Source of the DNA: CAYXZQ01 sp963717515
Lineage (GTDB): Archaea; Nanobdellota; Nanobdellia; Woesearchaeales; DSVV01
Assembly (NCBI GenBank): GCA_963717515.1
Contig: OY970338.1
Location: forward strand, 310,001 to 374,000
Direction: 5' to 3'
DNA length: 64,000 nucleotides
The notes beneath the pieces were generated by a model. That model was not told where the DNA came from and did no database searches. It worked only from the letters and a program-made list of their open reading frames with translations. The position numbers and the translations under genes are program-made. Below are positions 44,814 through 54,086 of the stretch, in pieces (the stretch's first letter is position 1; every line of letters begins with the position of its first letter).

Positions 44814-45851
44814 ATGAATAGGAAAAAGGTAGGGATTTTACTATTTTTTGCATTTCTTGCTAATCTATCAGTCGTCTTTGCGCAGAGCACTCTCGCACCG
44901 ATGTTCCAGAGCCTGTCAAATCTGGGTCTAATAGGAAGCGTAGACAAATATCCCTATATATGGGACGCGATACTCTTCATCACATTGTTTGTCGCGCTCG
45001 GAAGGATCATCTTCAAGGACAGGTTCAGCCCCCAGGCAGGAGGCGTCATCGGCTTTGTACTCTCGATCATCATGATATCAGGTGAACTCACCCTGAAATT
45101 CTCTGTCGTGAGGGAGCTTGGGCCATGGTTTCTCATCGGCGGTGTCATCGCCTTGGTTGTATTCCTTGTCAGGATAATGTTCCAGGAGGATGGAAACAAC
45201 AGGACAGGAGCGATGGCGTTCGGGGTATTCATCGTACTAACCCTTATTTTAAACGGCTTGCCGAATACAGGCAACTACCTGAGCACCAGGGTCCCGCTCC
45301 TGTTCAGCCTGCTCATGCTAGCGCAGGTGATAGCGCTCGTGTTCTCGGTAATCTGGTTCTTCAGGATAATCGGGAACAGGGGAGGAGGAGATGGAGGGGG
45401 GCCCGGCGGGTTCGGAAACTGGCTAGGAAGGAGAGCTGACGGGATAAACAGCGCGAGGGACGGAGGGAGGAGGCTGAGGGATGCTATCAGAGGGAGGCCT
45501 ACCCAGGATGACATCAACAGGCTGGCCCACAGGATCCAGGTTTTCCAGGGAGAGGTAGCAAGGTTCGGGACACAGACCAATAATCTGATAAGCTTCATCG
45601 GCCCGCAAGGGACGAACCGCTCCACAAGAGTAATGAATATGCCTCTGAACCAGTATGCAGCCTTCAATATGCAGATAAACAACCAGCTCAGCCAGATCCT
45701 GCCTTTCCAGGCAAGACTTGTGACTGAAGCTGCATCGATTATGGGTGAACGAGCGTTCGCCAACCTAACTCCGGCAGAGTCGGTGAACTTTGTCGCAGCT
45801 AACAACCAATTCATCGTTGACCAGGCTAACCTGGCAAATGCGCTGACATGA
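44814..45851 (+). CDS. Multi-TM membrane protein with cytosolic coiled-coil tail
   Basis: 345 residues. About six hydrophobic segments in residues 1-190 (the first may be a signal peptide), a Gly-rich hinge (GNRGGGDGGGPGGFGNW), and a helical tail of about 140 residues. No family recognised. TATA GCTTTAAATACTTG at 44759-44770 and a T-run terminator of the previous gene at about 44731-44745 separate it from the upstream gene. The next gene starts 7 bases after its stop, so the two likely work together. Confidence 0.65.
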   Translation: MNRKKVGILLFFAFLANLSVVFAQSTLAPMFQSLSNLGLIGSVDKYPYIWDAILFITLFVALGRIIFKDRFSPQAGGVIGFVLSIIMISGELTLKFSVVRELGPWFLIGGVIALVVFLVRIMFQEDGNNRTGAMAFGVFIVLTLILNGLPNTGNYLSTRVPLLFSLLMLAQVIALVFSVIWFFRIIGNRGGGDGGGPGGFGNWLGRRADGINSARDGGRRLRDAIRGRPTQDDINRLAHRIQVFQGEVARFGTQTNNLISFIGPQGTNRSTRVMNMPLNQYAAFNMQINNQLSQILPFQARLVTEAASIMGERAFANLTPAESVNFVAANNQFIVDQANLANALT

Positions 45852-45858
45852 TAACAAA

Positions 45859-47010
45859 ATGGCAGAAGACCAAATCGAGCAACAGGTAATACAGAAATGC
45901 ATCGAGTTCCTCAGAGAGTTCGAGAGATATCTCAACACCCTGAAGAAAGGCCTCTCAAGAGTCAGGGAGAGAATTAATCCTGAGGAGCTTGTAGAGATTA
46001 CAAGGCTTATCGAGGAGGGTTCTGTCAGGCTTTCAGAGGCCAAAAAAAAGTTCGAAGGGATGGAAAGGCATGAGGAGACAGAGAAAGATAGGGAGAAGGA
46101 GAAATCGGAATTCCTGACAAAAGAGATCCATGAGCTTGTGGATCATCTGGAAAACCTCGAAAAACTCTTTTCACACCACAAAGAAATATTTTATCGGGCG
46201 GAGGAGCTCGGAAACATCGTCAGGAAAGCCTTCGAGGTCATATCAGATGACCTTGAGAAGGAGAAGAACGTAATAATGCAGGAGATAAAAGTCGTGGACG
46301 ACAAGCCTCTTGACGACAAAACGAGGGTCGACATCAAAAGAAAGCAGAAACTTCGCCTTGACAGCATCATCAAGAAGATCGATGATGACATTAAGTCCGA
46401 TATCAGCAAAATCCTCAAGGAGAAGACACGGATGCAGGATATAACACGGATAATACTCAAAGAGCTCGAAGAGGAGAGGAAATACGTGGACCTCATCAAG
46501 TCAGATCTGCAAAAGATCAACAGCCTTGAGGCACGGTTCAGAGACCTGGTCTTGAAACTGGAACACCACGAACAATTCAACCAGGAAATGCAAAAATTGA
46601 ATATCGCAATCGGGCAGGCATTTGGAAAGATCCTGTCATTTTCGACCTACCTCTCGAGGGAAAGCCAGCTCTTCGATAACATTATCCACAATACAACCAA
46701 GGACATAATCGGTTTCATCGAGTCGACAAAGAGGGGCATTGACAACATATCGGTGGACAAGAATCTGAAGGGCCTGACTGATGAGATCAACAATAAGCTC
46801 GGAAACCTCCAGCAGAAGCTCAAGAATTACTGCACGTCTACGATCAAAAACAAGACCTCAGCTGACAGGAAGACGAACCTATACAACATCTCATTGCATT
46901 ACAATAAAGGCATCGATGATATAGACCATGCAATCGACCTAATCAAAGATTTTGTCAAATATTTCAAGAACCATGCAATTCAAATCGAAAAGGTCATGAA
47001 AAATAATTGA
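45859..47010 (+). CDS. Cytosolic coiled-coil protein
   Basis: 383 residues, Lys/Glu-rich, almost wholly predicted helical with long heptad patterns and no membrane segment. Same operon as the preceding membrane protein. Could form a cytoskeletal or membrane-associated rod with it. No known motif. Confidence 0.65.
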   Translation: MAEDQIEQQVIQKCIEFLREFERYLNTLKKGLSRVRERINPEELVEITRLIEEGSVRLSEAKKKFEGMERHEETEKDREKEKSEFLTKEIHELVDHLENLEKLFSHHKEIFYRAEELGNIVRKAFEVISDDLEKEKNVIMQEIKVVDDKPLDDKTRVDIKRKQKLRLDSIIKKIDDDIKSDISKILKEKTRMQDITRIILKELEEERKYVDLIKSDLQKINSLEARFRDLVLKLEHHEQFNQEMQKLNIAIGQAFGKILSFSTYLSRESQLFDNIIHNTTKDIIGFIESTKRGIDNISVDKNLKGLTDEINNKLGNLQQKLKNYCTSTIKNKTSADRKTNLYNISLHYNKGIDDIDHAIDLIKDFVKYFKNHAIQIEKVMKNN

Positions 47011-47050
47011 TTTTCCAGATATGAATAGAAGATAACTGATATTAACTTGA

Positions 47051-47180
47051 CGCCGCGGGTGAGATTTGAACTCACATATCCCTAAGGAAACAGGATTTCT
47101 TGGAAGACGGAGCATTCGTTGATGAAAGTCTCCGTCCGGTATTTCCAGTCCTGCGCAGTACCAGGTTGTGCCACCGCGGC
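47051..47180 (-). tRNA. tRNA-Ser (GGA) with intron
   Basis: Read on the minus strand: acceptor GCCGCGG (47180-47174) pairs with CCGCGGC (47058-47052) and discriminator G73 (47051) fits Ser. D stem GCA/TGC of three pairs, as in class II tRNAs. Anticodon stem CAGGA (47153-47149) pairs with TCCTG (47095-47091); loop C-T-GGA-A gives anticodon GGA. A long variable arm and T arm GTGAG-TTCAAAT-CTCAC follow. An intron of about 45 bases sits after position 37: GGAA (47146-47143) pairs with TTCC (47105-47102), flanked by 3-base bulges, the bulge-helix-bulge, and GACGGAG/CTCCGTC forms the intron hairpin. TATA ACTTTTATAAACC at about 47218-47230. Confidence 0.92.
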
Positions 47181-47252
47181 AGCGAATCTAATTCATAATC
47201 CATGGTTTTATGACAGGTTTATAAAAGTTTCTTAATAGGTTGCAAGAATGAT

Positions 47253-48023
47253 TCAGAAAGAAACAGCCTTCTGCAAGTAGTGATTATCAAATAGCTGATC
47301 CTCGTATACAGCCGTGCTTATCTTCCTTTTGCCGACAGCGTCTGCTATGACCTCATCCATCCTTTCAAAATCAACAATCTCGTGATACGGGTTATTCAGC
47401 AGGACTTCCCTTGCATATGGCATGAACAGGATATATGTCTCATTCTTGTTTATCCTTTTCATTGTCTTTAGAGGGTCTGTATAATCCCTCGAATTCCCTG
47501 AATTGTGCCAGATGTCCGCAATCTTACCAGCAACCATGCTGAACTGCTGTAGCTCGTCAGAATAAGTAAGCATACCATCTAGAAACTCCCTCAGCCCGTT
47601 GTCGTCCTTGTTGGAATTGTACAGGATTGAATCTATAATATATTCTTTGACAAACCTGTCATCATCCACTCTATTGATACTGGATATCAGCTTTTTGATA
47701 TCAATATTTTTCTTGTTATAATGCTCACCGCTGTCGTGTAACCAGAGAGATGAATTGATGATTCTCTGCTTCTCAGGGCTTAGACCTTCCTGTTTTAACA
47801 TGTAATCTAGAACAGACACCACCTGCTCAAGATGTGTCGAGTAATGACTTCCATCATCCCTCGTTTCACCCTTATGGACTTTGTAAGCAAGCGTTGAATA
47901 TGGCTCGGCTATAACCCTCAGCCTTTCAAGATCAGGATTGCCTTTAGCAATCTGAATCTTCCTGTTCTTGGTGAAAAAAAACAGATCCCTTCCTGTTCCC
48001 AAATTAAGCCTCCTTTTTATCAT
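47253..48023 (-). CDS. SpoT/MESH1-like HD-domain phosphohydrolase
   Basis: 256 residues from the ATG at 48023 (a TTG two codons earlier opens the frame). HD-domain metal ligands in the RelA/SpoT style: SHYSTHLEQVV, LWLHDSGEH (HD) and GKIADIWHN (the late Asp with following His-Asn). No synthetase or TGS domain, so it is of small-alarmone-hydrolase (MESH1) size. Known relatives hydrolyse (p)ppGpp or NADPH; the substrate here is an inference. TATA ATATTTAAATGGG at about 48056-48066. Confidence 0.7.
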   Translation of the reverse strand: MIKRRLNLGTGRDLFFFTKNRKIQIAKGNPDLERLRVIAEPYSTLAYKVHKGETRDDGSHYSTHLEQVVSVLDYMLKQEGLSPEKQRIINSSLWLHDSGEHYNKKNIDIKKLISSINRVDDDRFVKEYIIDSILYNSNKDDNGLREFLDGMLTYSDELQQFSMVAGKIADIWHNSGNSRDYTDPLKTMKRINKNETYILFMPYAREVLLNNPYHEIVDFERMDEVIADAVGKRKISTAVYEDQLFDNHYLQKAVSF

Positions 48024-48123
48024 CAACAATTATGTTATGCAGAAATGTTATACCCATTTAAATATTTTATCTTTTATCTTTGGAAATCTAACCACATCCA
48101 TCCAGTTTGACGTAATTTGATGC

Positions 48124-48435
48124 CTAGCTGTAATCTCTCCAGATATTCCTGCATTTCTCGCACTTGAAGAACTTTGTCTCAGGCTCATCGGACGCCCTGG
48201 TTTGGACAGTCCAGAAATACGCCTTGACATGCCCGCATTTTGGGCATTCGGCATCAGTCAGCGGATAGGGTTCAATCTCATTCTCTATCACAGGCACTTC
48301 TTCTTTTTTCTCAAGGTTTTCGACAAACTGCGGGGCCTCCATATTCCTGTTGCTATAGCCGCATGAGCACTTGAACACTTTCTTGCCTTTGTCTGTCTTT
48401 GGGAAGAGCACTGCACCGCATTTTGGACAAAACAT
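48124..48435 (-). CDS. tfs: Transcription factor S (TFS)
   Basis: 103 residues, two zinc ribbons: N-terminal FCPKCGAVL...CSCGYS and the C-terminal TFIIS-type ribbon ECPKCGHVKAYFWTVQTRASDEPETKFFKCEKCRNIWRDYS with the catalytic acidic pair in SDEPE. TFS stimulates transcript cleavage by stalled archaeal RNA polymerase. It starts 6 bases after the signal peptidase stop. Confidence 0.95.
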   Translation of the reverse strand: MFCPKCGAVLFPKTDKGKKVFKCSCGYSNRNMEAPQFVENLEKKEEVPVIENEIEPYPLTDAECPKCGHVKAYFWTVQTRASDEPETKFFKCEKCRNIWRDYS

Positions 48436-48441
48436 CTTTTA

Positions 48442-49146
48442 TCACCCTCTTAAGCCGATAAGCATCGCGAACCTGTTCACCAGGTCAAAAAATCCTATCT
48501 TAATCCAGCCCAGGTATGGAATCCTTACAAAGGCCTTTCCAAGAAGCCTTTGTTGGCTTATCATGATGTCATCAGGGCCCTGTGTCGGGTTATGGTCGCC
48601 CTTGGTATTGAAATATATCGTCCCGTTGATATTCTCTCTCGATATGACCCTATGGATAATGGGATAAGGCTTGTCTGAGGCAAAAACTATGACATCGCCG
48701 ACCTTTATGTCCTTTGGATCTTTGCCATGCAAAATTATTATATCACCTGTATTAAAGCCGTTATGGAATATAAATGTTTTGAATTGGTTTTCAGTGATCC
48801 CAATGTCCTCGTACCAAGGTCCGCATTTTGACCAGTAATTATCGAGGTTCATGGGGACTTTTTTACTGGCAGTCATCCCACATATCTCATAGGAGCCAGC
48901 CATTGTCTGCAGGCAGTTCCCATTGACATCCCTGACAACGCAGGTCGGGACAAGCTTGTGCTCCATGCTGCCTGATACGACAGCTACAACAGGATAATTC
49001 GTGCCGAGAAGAAGGCCTAGACCTGGATAAACAATGAACTTGATAAGGATGAATGCAAGGACGATATTCACAATCCATGAGAGCAGGCTGTCATCCTCCC
49101 AGATGAACCACCAGACTTTTTTTAGGTTCTTTTTGAGTTTGCCCAT
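48442..49146 (-). CDS. Signal peptidase I, archaeal Sec11 type
   Basis: 234 residues from the ATG at 49146 (an in-frame ATG at 49170 is too near the TATA box at about 49184-49196). One membrane helix (VNIVLAFILIKFIVYPGLGLLL), then VVSGSMEHK with catalytic Ser60, and IIHRV with the His that replaces the bacterial Lys, and GDHNPTQGPD. It removes signal peptides outside the membrane, and so serves the many secreted proteins of this window. An extra Cys-bearing insert (VPTCVVRDVNGNCLQ) follows the Ser. Confidence 0.92.
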   Translation of the reverse strand: MGKLKKNLKKVWWFIWEDDSLLSWIVNIVLAFILIKFIVYPGLGLLLGTNYPVVAVVSGSMEHKLVPTCVVRDVNGNCLQTMAGSYEICGMTASKKVPMNLDNYWSKCGPWYEDIGITENQFKTFIFHNGFNTGDIIILHGKDPKDIKVGDVIVFASDKPYPIIHRVISRENINGTIYFNTKGDHNPTQGPDDIMISQQRLLGKAFVRIPYLGWIKIGFFDLVNRFAMLIGLRG

Positions 49147-49225
49147 GGTGAACCGGTTTTGGGGTAGCATTAAAAAGGTTTCGGTTTTATAAAATAAGAA
49201 TTTAAATTAAATGATTCTCAGAGAA

Positions 49226-49537
49226 TCAGACATCAAGCATCTCAATCTCGATATTAAGACCTTCTGGGATAGGCACCCTCATTACAAGCCTGAGAGCCCT
49301 TTCATCAATCCCGAGGTCGATAAGTCTCTTATGAATCCTCATCTCGTATCTTTCCCACGAAGCCTTGCCTTCGCCAGAAGGAGATTTCCTAGTTGTTATC
49401 TTGAGCTTCTTCGTTGGTAAGGGAATGGGCCCGCGCATGTCTACACCGGTCTTCTCGACAATCTCCCTGATATTATTGCATACCTGGTTAATCTTGTCGA
49501 TTTCTGTGCTCGCTAGTTTTATTCTTGCTTTCTGCAT
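49226..49537 (-). CDS. rps10: Ribosomal protein uS10
   Basis: 103 residues of archaeal S10: KARIKLASTEIDKINQVCNNIREIVEKTGVDMRGPIPLPTK, KSPSGEGKASWERYEMRIHKRLID. It follows aEF1A by 69 bases, the common archaeal order. A perfect palindrome GATTCTC-A-GAGAATC (about 49213-49227) spans its stop codon and could be a processing or termination hairpin. Confidence 0.97.
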   Translation of the reverse strand: MQKARIKLASTEIDKINQVCNNIREIVEKTGVDMRGPIPLPTKKLKITTRKSPSGEGKASWERYEMRIHKRLIDLGIDERALRLVMRVPIPEGLNIEIEMLDV

Positions 49538-49606
49538 ATTCCCACTCGTTTACCCCATGATAAGCATCTGGTTCATCATGAACAAAAAAAATAAAGATTA
49601 ATGCCT

Positions 49607-50890
49607 CTATGCCTTTTTCACAAGGTCTATGCACATCCCTGCAGCCACAGTCGCGCCTGAATCACGGATTGCGAATCTTGAAAGCTGCGGAATATCTGCC
49701 TGCTTCTCGATGACCATAGGCTGGACAGGCTTGACCTTGACGATTGCTGCGTCCCCATTCTTAATGAAATCAGGGTTCTCTGCAATGGTTTCCCCTGTTG
49801 CAGGGTTCAATTTCTTCTCGATTGCCATAATCTGGCATGCAACCTGTGCCGTATGGATATGGAATACAGGTGTGTAGCCCACTGTCATGACAGTCGGATG
49901 GTTCAGTACAACTATTCTTGCTGTGAACTCAGTAGCTACAGTAGGTACATTGTCTGAGTGACCAATTACATCTCCACGGGCGATATCCTTCTTGCCGAAA
50001 CCACGAACGTTGAATCCGCAATTATCACCAGGCTCTGCTGACTGGAGCTGCTCATGGTGCATCTCGATTGACTTGACTTCTCCTGCAACACCTTTTCCTT
50101 CTCGGCCAGGCACTGCTGTTATCTTGTCACCTATTTTCATCACACCTGTCTCAACCCTTCCGACAGGTACAACGCCGATTCCGGTGATGTTATAGACATC
50201 CTGTATCGGAAGCCTCAATGGCAGCTGTGTCGGCTTCTCAGGCTCTTTCATGTTGTCCATGATATCATAAAGTGTCGGTCCTGTATACCAGGCCATGTTC
50301 TCTGACTTCTTGAACACATTGTCACCTTTCAAGGATGCAATGGGAACAAATGGTATCTCTTCAGGCTTGTAGCCGATTGATTTAAGAAGCGCCTCGACCT
50401 GGGTCTTGACTGCCTTGAATTTTGCCTCATCATAACCGACCATGTCCATCTTGTTGACTGCAATCACCAGTTGATTCACGCCAAGAGTCCTTGAGAGAAA
50501 GACATGTTCTTTTGTCTGTGCCATGACACCGTCGTTTGCTGCAACGACAAGGACACCGACATCGGCCTGTGATGCACCTGTTATCATGTTCTTGATGAAG
50601 TCCTTGTGACCTGGTGCATCTATGATAGTGTAGTAGTATTTCCCTGTCTCGAATTTCTTATGGGCAAGATCGATCGTGACGCCCCTCTCCTGCTCTTCCT
50701 TAAGGTTGTCCATGACAAAGGCGAACTCAAAGCCCTTCTTCCCGAGGTTTTCTGCCCTCTCCTTAAGTTTCCTGAGAGCCTGTTCATTTATATTACCTGA
50801 ATCATACAGCATCCTGCCGACGGTTGTGGATTTGCCATGGTCAACATGCCCTATGAAAACGATATTGATGTGCGGTTTCCCTTTAGCCAT
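49607..50890 (-). CDS. tuf: Elongation factor 1-alpha (aEF1A)
   Basis: 427 residues. GTPase motifs GHVDHGKST, DAPGHKDF, NKMD; switch and barrel domains follow (VGRVETGVMKIGDK, YTPVFHIHTAQVACQI). Delivers aminoacyl-tRNA to the ribosome. It sits between fusA and rps10 in one minus-strand cluster. Confidence 0.98.
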   Translation of the reverse strand: MAKGKPHINIVFIGHVDHGKSTTVGRMLYDSGNINEQALRKLKERAENLGKKGFEFAFVMDNLKEEQERGVTIDLAHKKFETGKYYYTIIDAPGHKDFIKNMITGASQADVGVLVVAANDGVMAQTKEHVFLSRTLGVNQLVIAVNKMDMVGYDEAKFKAVKTQVEALLKSIGYKPEEIPFVPIASLKGDNVFKKSENMAWYTGPTLYDIMDNMKEPEKPTQLPLRLPIQDVYNITGIGVVPVGRVETGVMKIGDKITAVPGREGKGVAGEVKSIEMHHEQLQSAEPGDNCGFNVRGFGKKDIARGDVIGHSDNVPTVATEFTARIVVLNHPTVMTVGYTPVFHIHTAQVACQIMAIEKKLNPATGETIAENPDFIKNGDAAIVKVKPVQPMVIEKQADIPQLSRFAIRDSGATVAAGMCIDLVKKA

Positions 50891-50954
50891 TTTTTTCCCT
50901 CCGATTTTTGTGGTTTTTCATTGAAAAAACTGCCGATTTATAAAGGTATCGGTA

Positions 50955-53135
50955 TCAGACACCCAGTTGGGCATCAGTGAGCCCTTTCCTGTCTTTTATC
51001 TGCTTGATTACCTTCTGCTGGAGCTCGTCAGGCATCCTCTCAAATGCCTGGTCGATAAGCGATGATGAACCCCTTCCGCCAGTCGCGCTTCTAAGGTCGT
51101 TCGAAAGTCCGAATGTCTCAGCCACAGGCAGTTTGCCTTTGACAAGTATGCGGTTGTTCTCCTGGACCATCTCAAGGAGCTGCCCCCTCTTGTTGGAAAT
51201 GAGCTTTGAAATCTCTCCCATGAATTCCTCAGGCGACTCAAAGAGAAGTGTCTGAACAGGCTCATAAAGAAGAGGCCCACCGGTCATCATAGCAGATCTT
51301 ATTCCTTCCCTCACTGCTGGGTAAAGCTGGGCTGGTCCCCTGTGGATTGCATCCTCGTGAAGCTTGCAGTCGGTCATGCTGACCTTGAGCTTGAAGCAGG
51401 GCTCTCTTGCGAGCGGGCCCGCCCTCATTACATCCTCAAACATGTCAAGAACCATCTCAAGTATCTCACCGATATGGACCTGGCCTCTTGTGGCTTCCAC
51501 AAACATGTTGCCGTTGTATATGTCCTTGACCTTCAATGCCTCTTTTGAGTCCATTCCCAGAGCGACGAACTTGTCCCTGAGCACGAGGTCCTTCTTCTTG
51601 ATCCTCCCATCCGGAATCTCTCCCTGCTTGATGGCATTCGACATTGCATCAGACAGAGGCTCGACCTTGAAGAACAGATGATTGTGCTTGTTCGGGGATT
51701 TTCCCACACCTTCCTGTGAGGGCTTGGTGATGACTTCCCTGTATACAACAATAGGGTTGCTTGTCTTGATATCTATCTTCTTCTCGGACTTTATCCTATT
51801 CTCGATTATCTCTAAGTGCAGCTCACCCATCCCATGCATGAGGTGCTCGCCGGTCTCCTCGTTGAGCTCAATCACGACAGAAGGGTCTTCCTTCTGAACG
51901 ATCTTCAGGACTTCGATTAGCTTAGGCAGATCAGATGGCCTAGCAGCCTCGACTGCCTTTGTCACGACAGGCTCGAATATGTGCGAAAGCTTCTCGAAGG
52001 GCTCAGTCGGTCCGTATGTAACTGTCTCGCCTGGAGCAGCCTTGAGGCCTGAAACACCTACGATATTTCCAGCCGGGACATTGTCGACTATCTCCTTCTT
52101 AGCCCCGTTATAGATATATACCTGTTGGACCCTGAGATTGCGGTTGGCGACATTGAGGTGGACACCTGCGCCTTTCTTCATAGTCCCAGAAAAAAGTCTG
52201 CCTGCGGAAATCTCACCAGCCTGAGGGTCTACGACTACCTTTGTAATCACAAAGAACAGAGGGCCGTTCGGATTACAGGCAGCAAGGGACTTGCCTTCTT
52301 CACTATCAATATCGCCTCTCCATATCTTTGGGATCCTGTATCCCTGAGAAGCCTGGGGGCTTGGAAGATGGTTGACTACCATGTTCAGCACTACCCTGTG
52401 GAGCGGTGCTTTTCTTGCAAGCTCAATACGCTTCTGTTCATCATTTGAATTGTAGACCTCAATAATATCCTTGAATGTAATGCCATGCTTCTGCATGTAC
52501 GGCACAGACAACGCCCATTTGTGGAATGCGCTGCCGAATCCTACTGTCCCGTCCTGTACGCTGACTCCCCACTTTCCCTTGAATTCCTCAGGCGCGATGC
52601 TATTGATGAACTTGTTGACATTTGATATGTTCTTGATGAACCTCTCCTGCATCTGCTCTGGGGTAAGCTGGAGCTCTTTTATCAGCCTGTCGACCTTGTT
52701 TATGAACAGTATAGGCTTGACCCTCTCCCTAAGTGCCTGGCGAAGGACAGTCTCTGTCTGGGGCATTATGCCCTCGACAGCATCAATGAGCACCACAGCC
52801 CCGTCAACTGCACGCATGGCACGGGTGACATCGCCTCCGAAATCCACGTGGCCGGGTGTATCTATTAGATTTATCAGGTATTCCTTCTCATCAACTATAT
52901 GCACCATGTTGACGTTTGCCGAGTCTATGGTGATTCCCCTGGTCTGTTCATCTTCGTGAAAATCAAGGACGCATGCCTTGCCTGCAAGCTCCTCGCTCAT
53001 CATGCCTGCACCAAACAGCAGGTTGTCTGAAAGCGTCGTCTTACCATGATCGATATGAGCGCAAATGCTGATATTCCTGATCCTGTCAGGCTCTTTCATG
53101 AGCCTTGTTACCTTGTCAACCATCTTTTCTGCCAT
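50955..53135 (-). CDS. fusA: Elongation factor 2 (aEF2)
   Basis: 726 residues. GTPase motifs AHIDHGKTT, DTPGHVDF, NKVD. The domain IV tip has DCKLHEDAIHRGPAQLYPAVR, whose His in IHRG is the position modified to diphthamide in archaea. Catalyses translocation. Diphthamide synthesis genes are not in the window. Confidence 0.98.
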   Translation of the reverse strand: MAEKMVDKVTRLMKEPDRIRNISICAHIDHGKTTLSDNLLFGAGMMSEELAGKACVLDFHEDEQTRGITIDSANVNMVHIVDEKEYLINLIDTPGHVDFGGDVTRAMRAVDGAVVLIDAVEGIMPQTETVLRQALRERVKPILFINKVDRLIKELQLTPEQMQERFIKNISNVNKFINSIAPEEFKGKWGVSVQDGTVGFGSAFHKWALSVPYMQKHGITFKDIIEVYNSNDEQKRIELARKAPLHRVVLNMVVNHLPSPQASQGYRIPKIWRGDIDSEEGKSLAACNPNGPLFFVITKVVVDPQAGEISAGRLFSGTMKKGAGVHLNVANRNLRVQQVYIYNGAKKEIVDNVPAGNIVGVSGLKAAPGETVTYGPTEPFEKLSHIFEPVVTKAVEAARPSDLPKLIEVLKIVQKEDPSVVIELNEETGEHLMHGMGELHLEIIENRIKSEKKIDIKTSNPIVVYREVITKPSQEGVGKSPNKHNHLFFKVEPLSDAMSNAIKQGEIPDGRIKKKDLVLRDKFVALGMDSKEALKVKDIYNGNMFVEATRGQVHIGEILEMVLDMFEDVMRAGPLAREPCFKLKVSMTDCKLHEDAIHRGPAQLYPAVREGIRSAMMTGGPLLYEPVQTLLFESPEEFMGEISKLISNKRGQLLEMVQENNRILVKGKLPVAETFGLSNDLRSATGGRGSSSLIDQAFERMPDELQQKVIKQIKDRKGLTDAQLGV

Positions 53136-53148
53136 TTTTCCTCCTCAG

Positions 53149-53628
53149 TCAAAATACGTGGTCCTCATGATTTGTCCGGTATTTGAACATTTCCTGATTC
53201 GAGAACCAGAGAGCGACCTCTTTCTCTGCATCCTCCTGGTTCCCTGACGCATGGATAAGGTTCATAATCGCCTTCCCCCTGTTATCAGTGTAATTGTATG
53301 TATGATGGGCAAAATCCCCCCTGATGGTACCGGGCTGGGCGCTGTTAGGCTCTGTCGATCCAACAATCTTTCTCACGACCTCGATTGAGTTAACACCCTC
53401 GATTACCATCGCAACAACAGGTCCTGAAACGATGAATTCCTCTAGCCCCTTGTAGAACTTCTTGTCTATATGGTCTGCATAATGCTTTTTAGAGAACTGT
53501 CTGTCCACCATGACCATCTTCAGCCCGATTATCTTTAGTCCTGCATTCTCAAATCTCCTGAGGCATTCGCCTATGAGGCCCCTTTTTACGCCGTCAGGCT
53601 TTATTGCGACAAATGTATGCTGTATCAT
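53149..53628 (-). CDS. ndk: Nucleoside diphosphate kinase
   Basis: 159 residues from the ATG at 53628; a GTG at 53637 opens the frame but overlaps the rpl24e stop region. Motifs: TFVAIKPDGVKRGLIGE, the KKHYADHIDKKFY segment, GSTEPNSAQPGTIRGDFA and the active-site NLIHASG. Transfers the terminal phosphate between nucleotides. GGTGG directly upstream serves as ribosome site. The archaeal L7Ae-S28e-L24e-Ndk order is conserved here. Confidence 0.97.
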   Translation of the reverse strand: MIQHTFVAIKPDGVKRGLIGECLRRFENAGLKIIGLKMVMVDRQFSKKHYADHIDKKFYKGLEEFIVSGPVVAMVIEGVNSIEVVRKIVGSTEPNSAQPGTIRGDFAHHTYNYTDNRGKAIMNLIHASGNQEDAEKEVALWFSNQEMFKYRTNHEDHVF

Positions 53629-53637
53629 CCATACCAC

Positions 53638-53790
53638 CTATTTGACCCACTTGACCTTCTTTCTCTTGAGCTTGAACATATTCTTCTCGCATTTGGAAGA
53701 GCAGAAATCAAGCTTCTTTCCTGATTTCCTGACAAATATTTTTCCAGTCCCCCTTGGGATCTGGACATTGCAAAAATCGCATCTTGCCAT
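53638..53790 (-). CDS. rpl24e: Ribosomal protein eL24
   Basis: 50 residues with one zinc site: ARCDFCNVQIPRGTGKIFVRK and DFCSSKCEKNMFKLKRKKVKWVK (Cys4). Typical archaeal length. It lies one base after rps28e and its TAG abuts the ndk ribosome site. Confidence 0.95.
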   Translation of the reverse strand: MARCDFCNVQIPRGTGKIFVRKSGKKLDFCSSKCEKNMFKLKRKKVKWVK

Positions 53791-53791
53791 C

Positions 53792-54085
53792 TTAATTTGT
53801 CCCCCTGTCTGCCTTGTTGAGCTGCCTTGCCTCTATCTCCGTCTCCCTTAGCATCAGCATGTCCCCTATCTGGACAGGACCTTTGACATTCCGTCTTAGT
53901 ATCTTGTTCTTGTCCCTGCCGTCCAGTATCCTGCACCTGACCTGGGTCGCCTCGCCCCTGGAACCAGTCCTTCCGATTATCTCCTCGACCCTTGCAGGAA
54001 ATGCAATTGAAAAATGGATTGTCCCTTTTGCCGGCCCGGAATCCTTTCCCGGCACGGGCTTTCTGTTATCCATAGGTTTTGCCAT
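53792..54085 (-). CDS. rps28e: Ribosomal protein eS28
   Basis: 97 residues; the C-terminal 65 match S28e (ARVEEIIGRTGSRGEATQVRCRILDG, NVKGPVQIGDMLMLRETE). The N-terminal 30 residues (MAKPMDNRKPVPGKDSGPAKG) are longer than in most archaea and look disordered; a later start is possible but I see no better ATG. One base after rpl7ae. Confidence 0.93.
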   Translation of the reverse strand: MAKPMDNRKPVPGKDSGPAKGTIHFSIAFPARVEEIIGRTGSRGEATQVRCRILDGRDKNKILRRNVKGPVQIGDMLMLRETEIEARQLNKADRGTN

Positions 54086-54086
54086 T

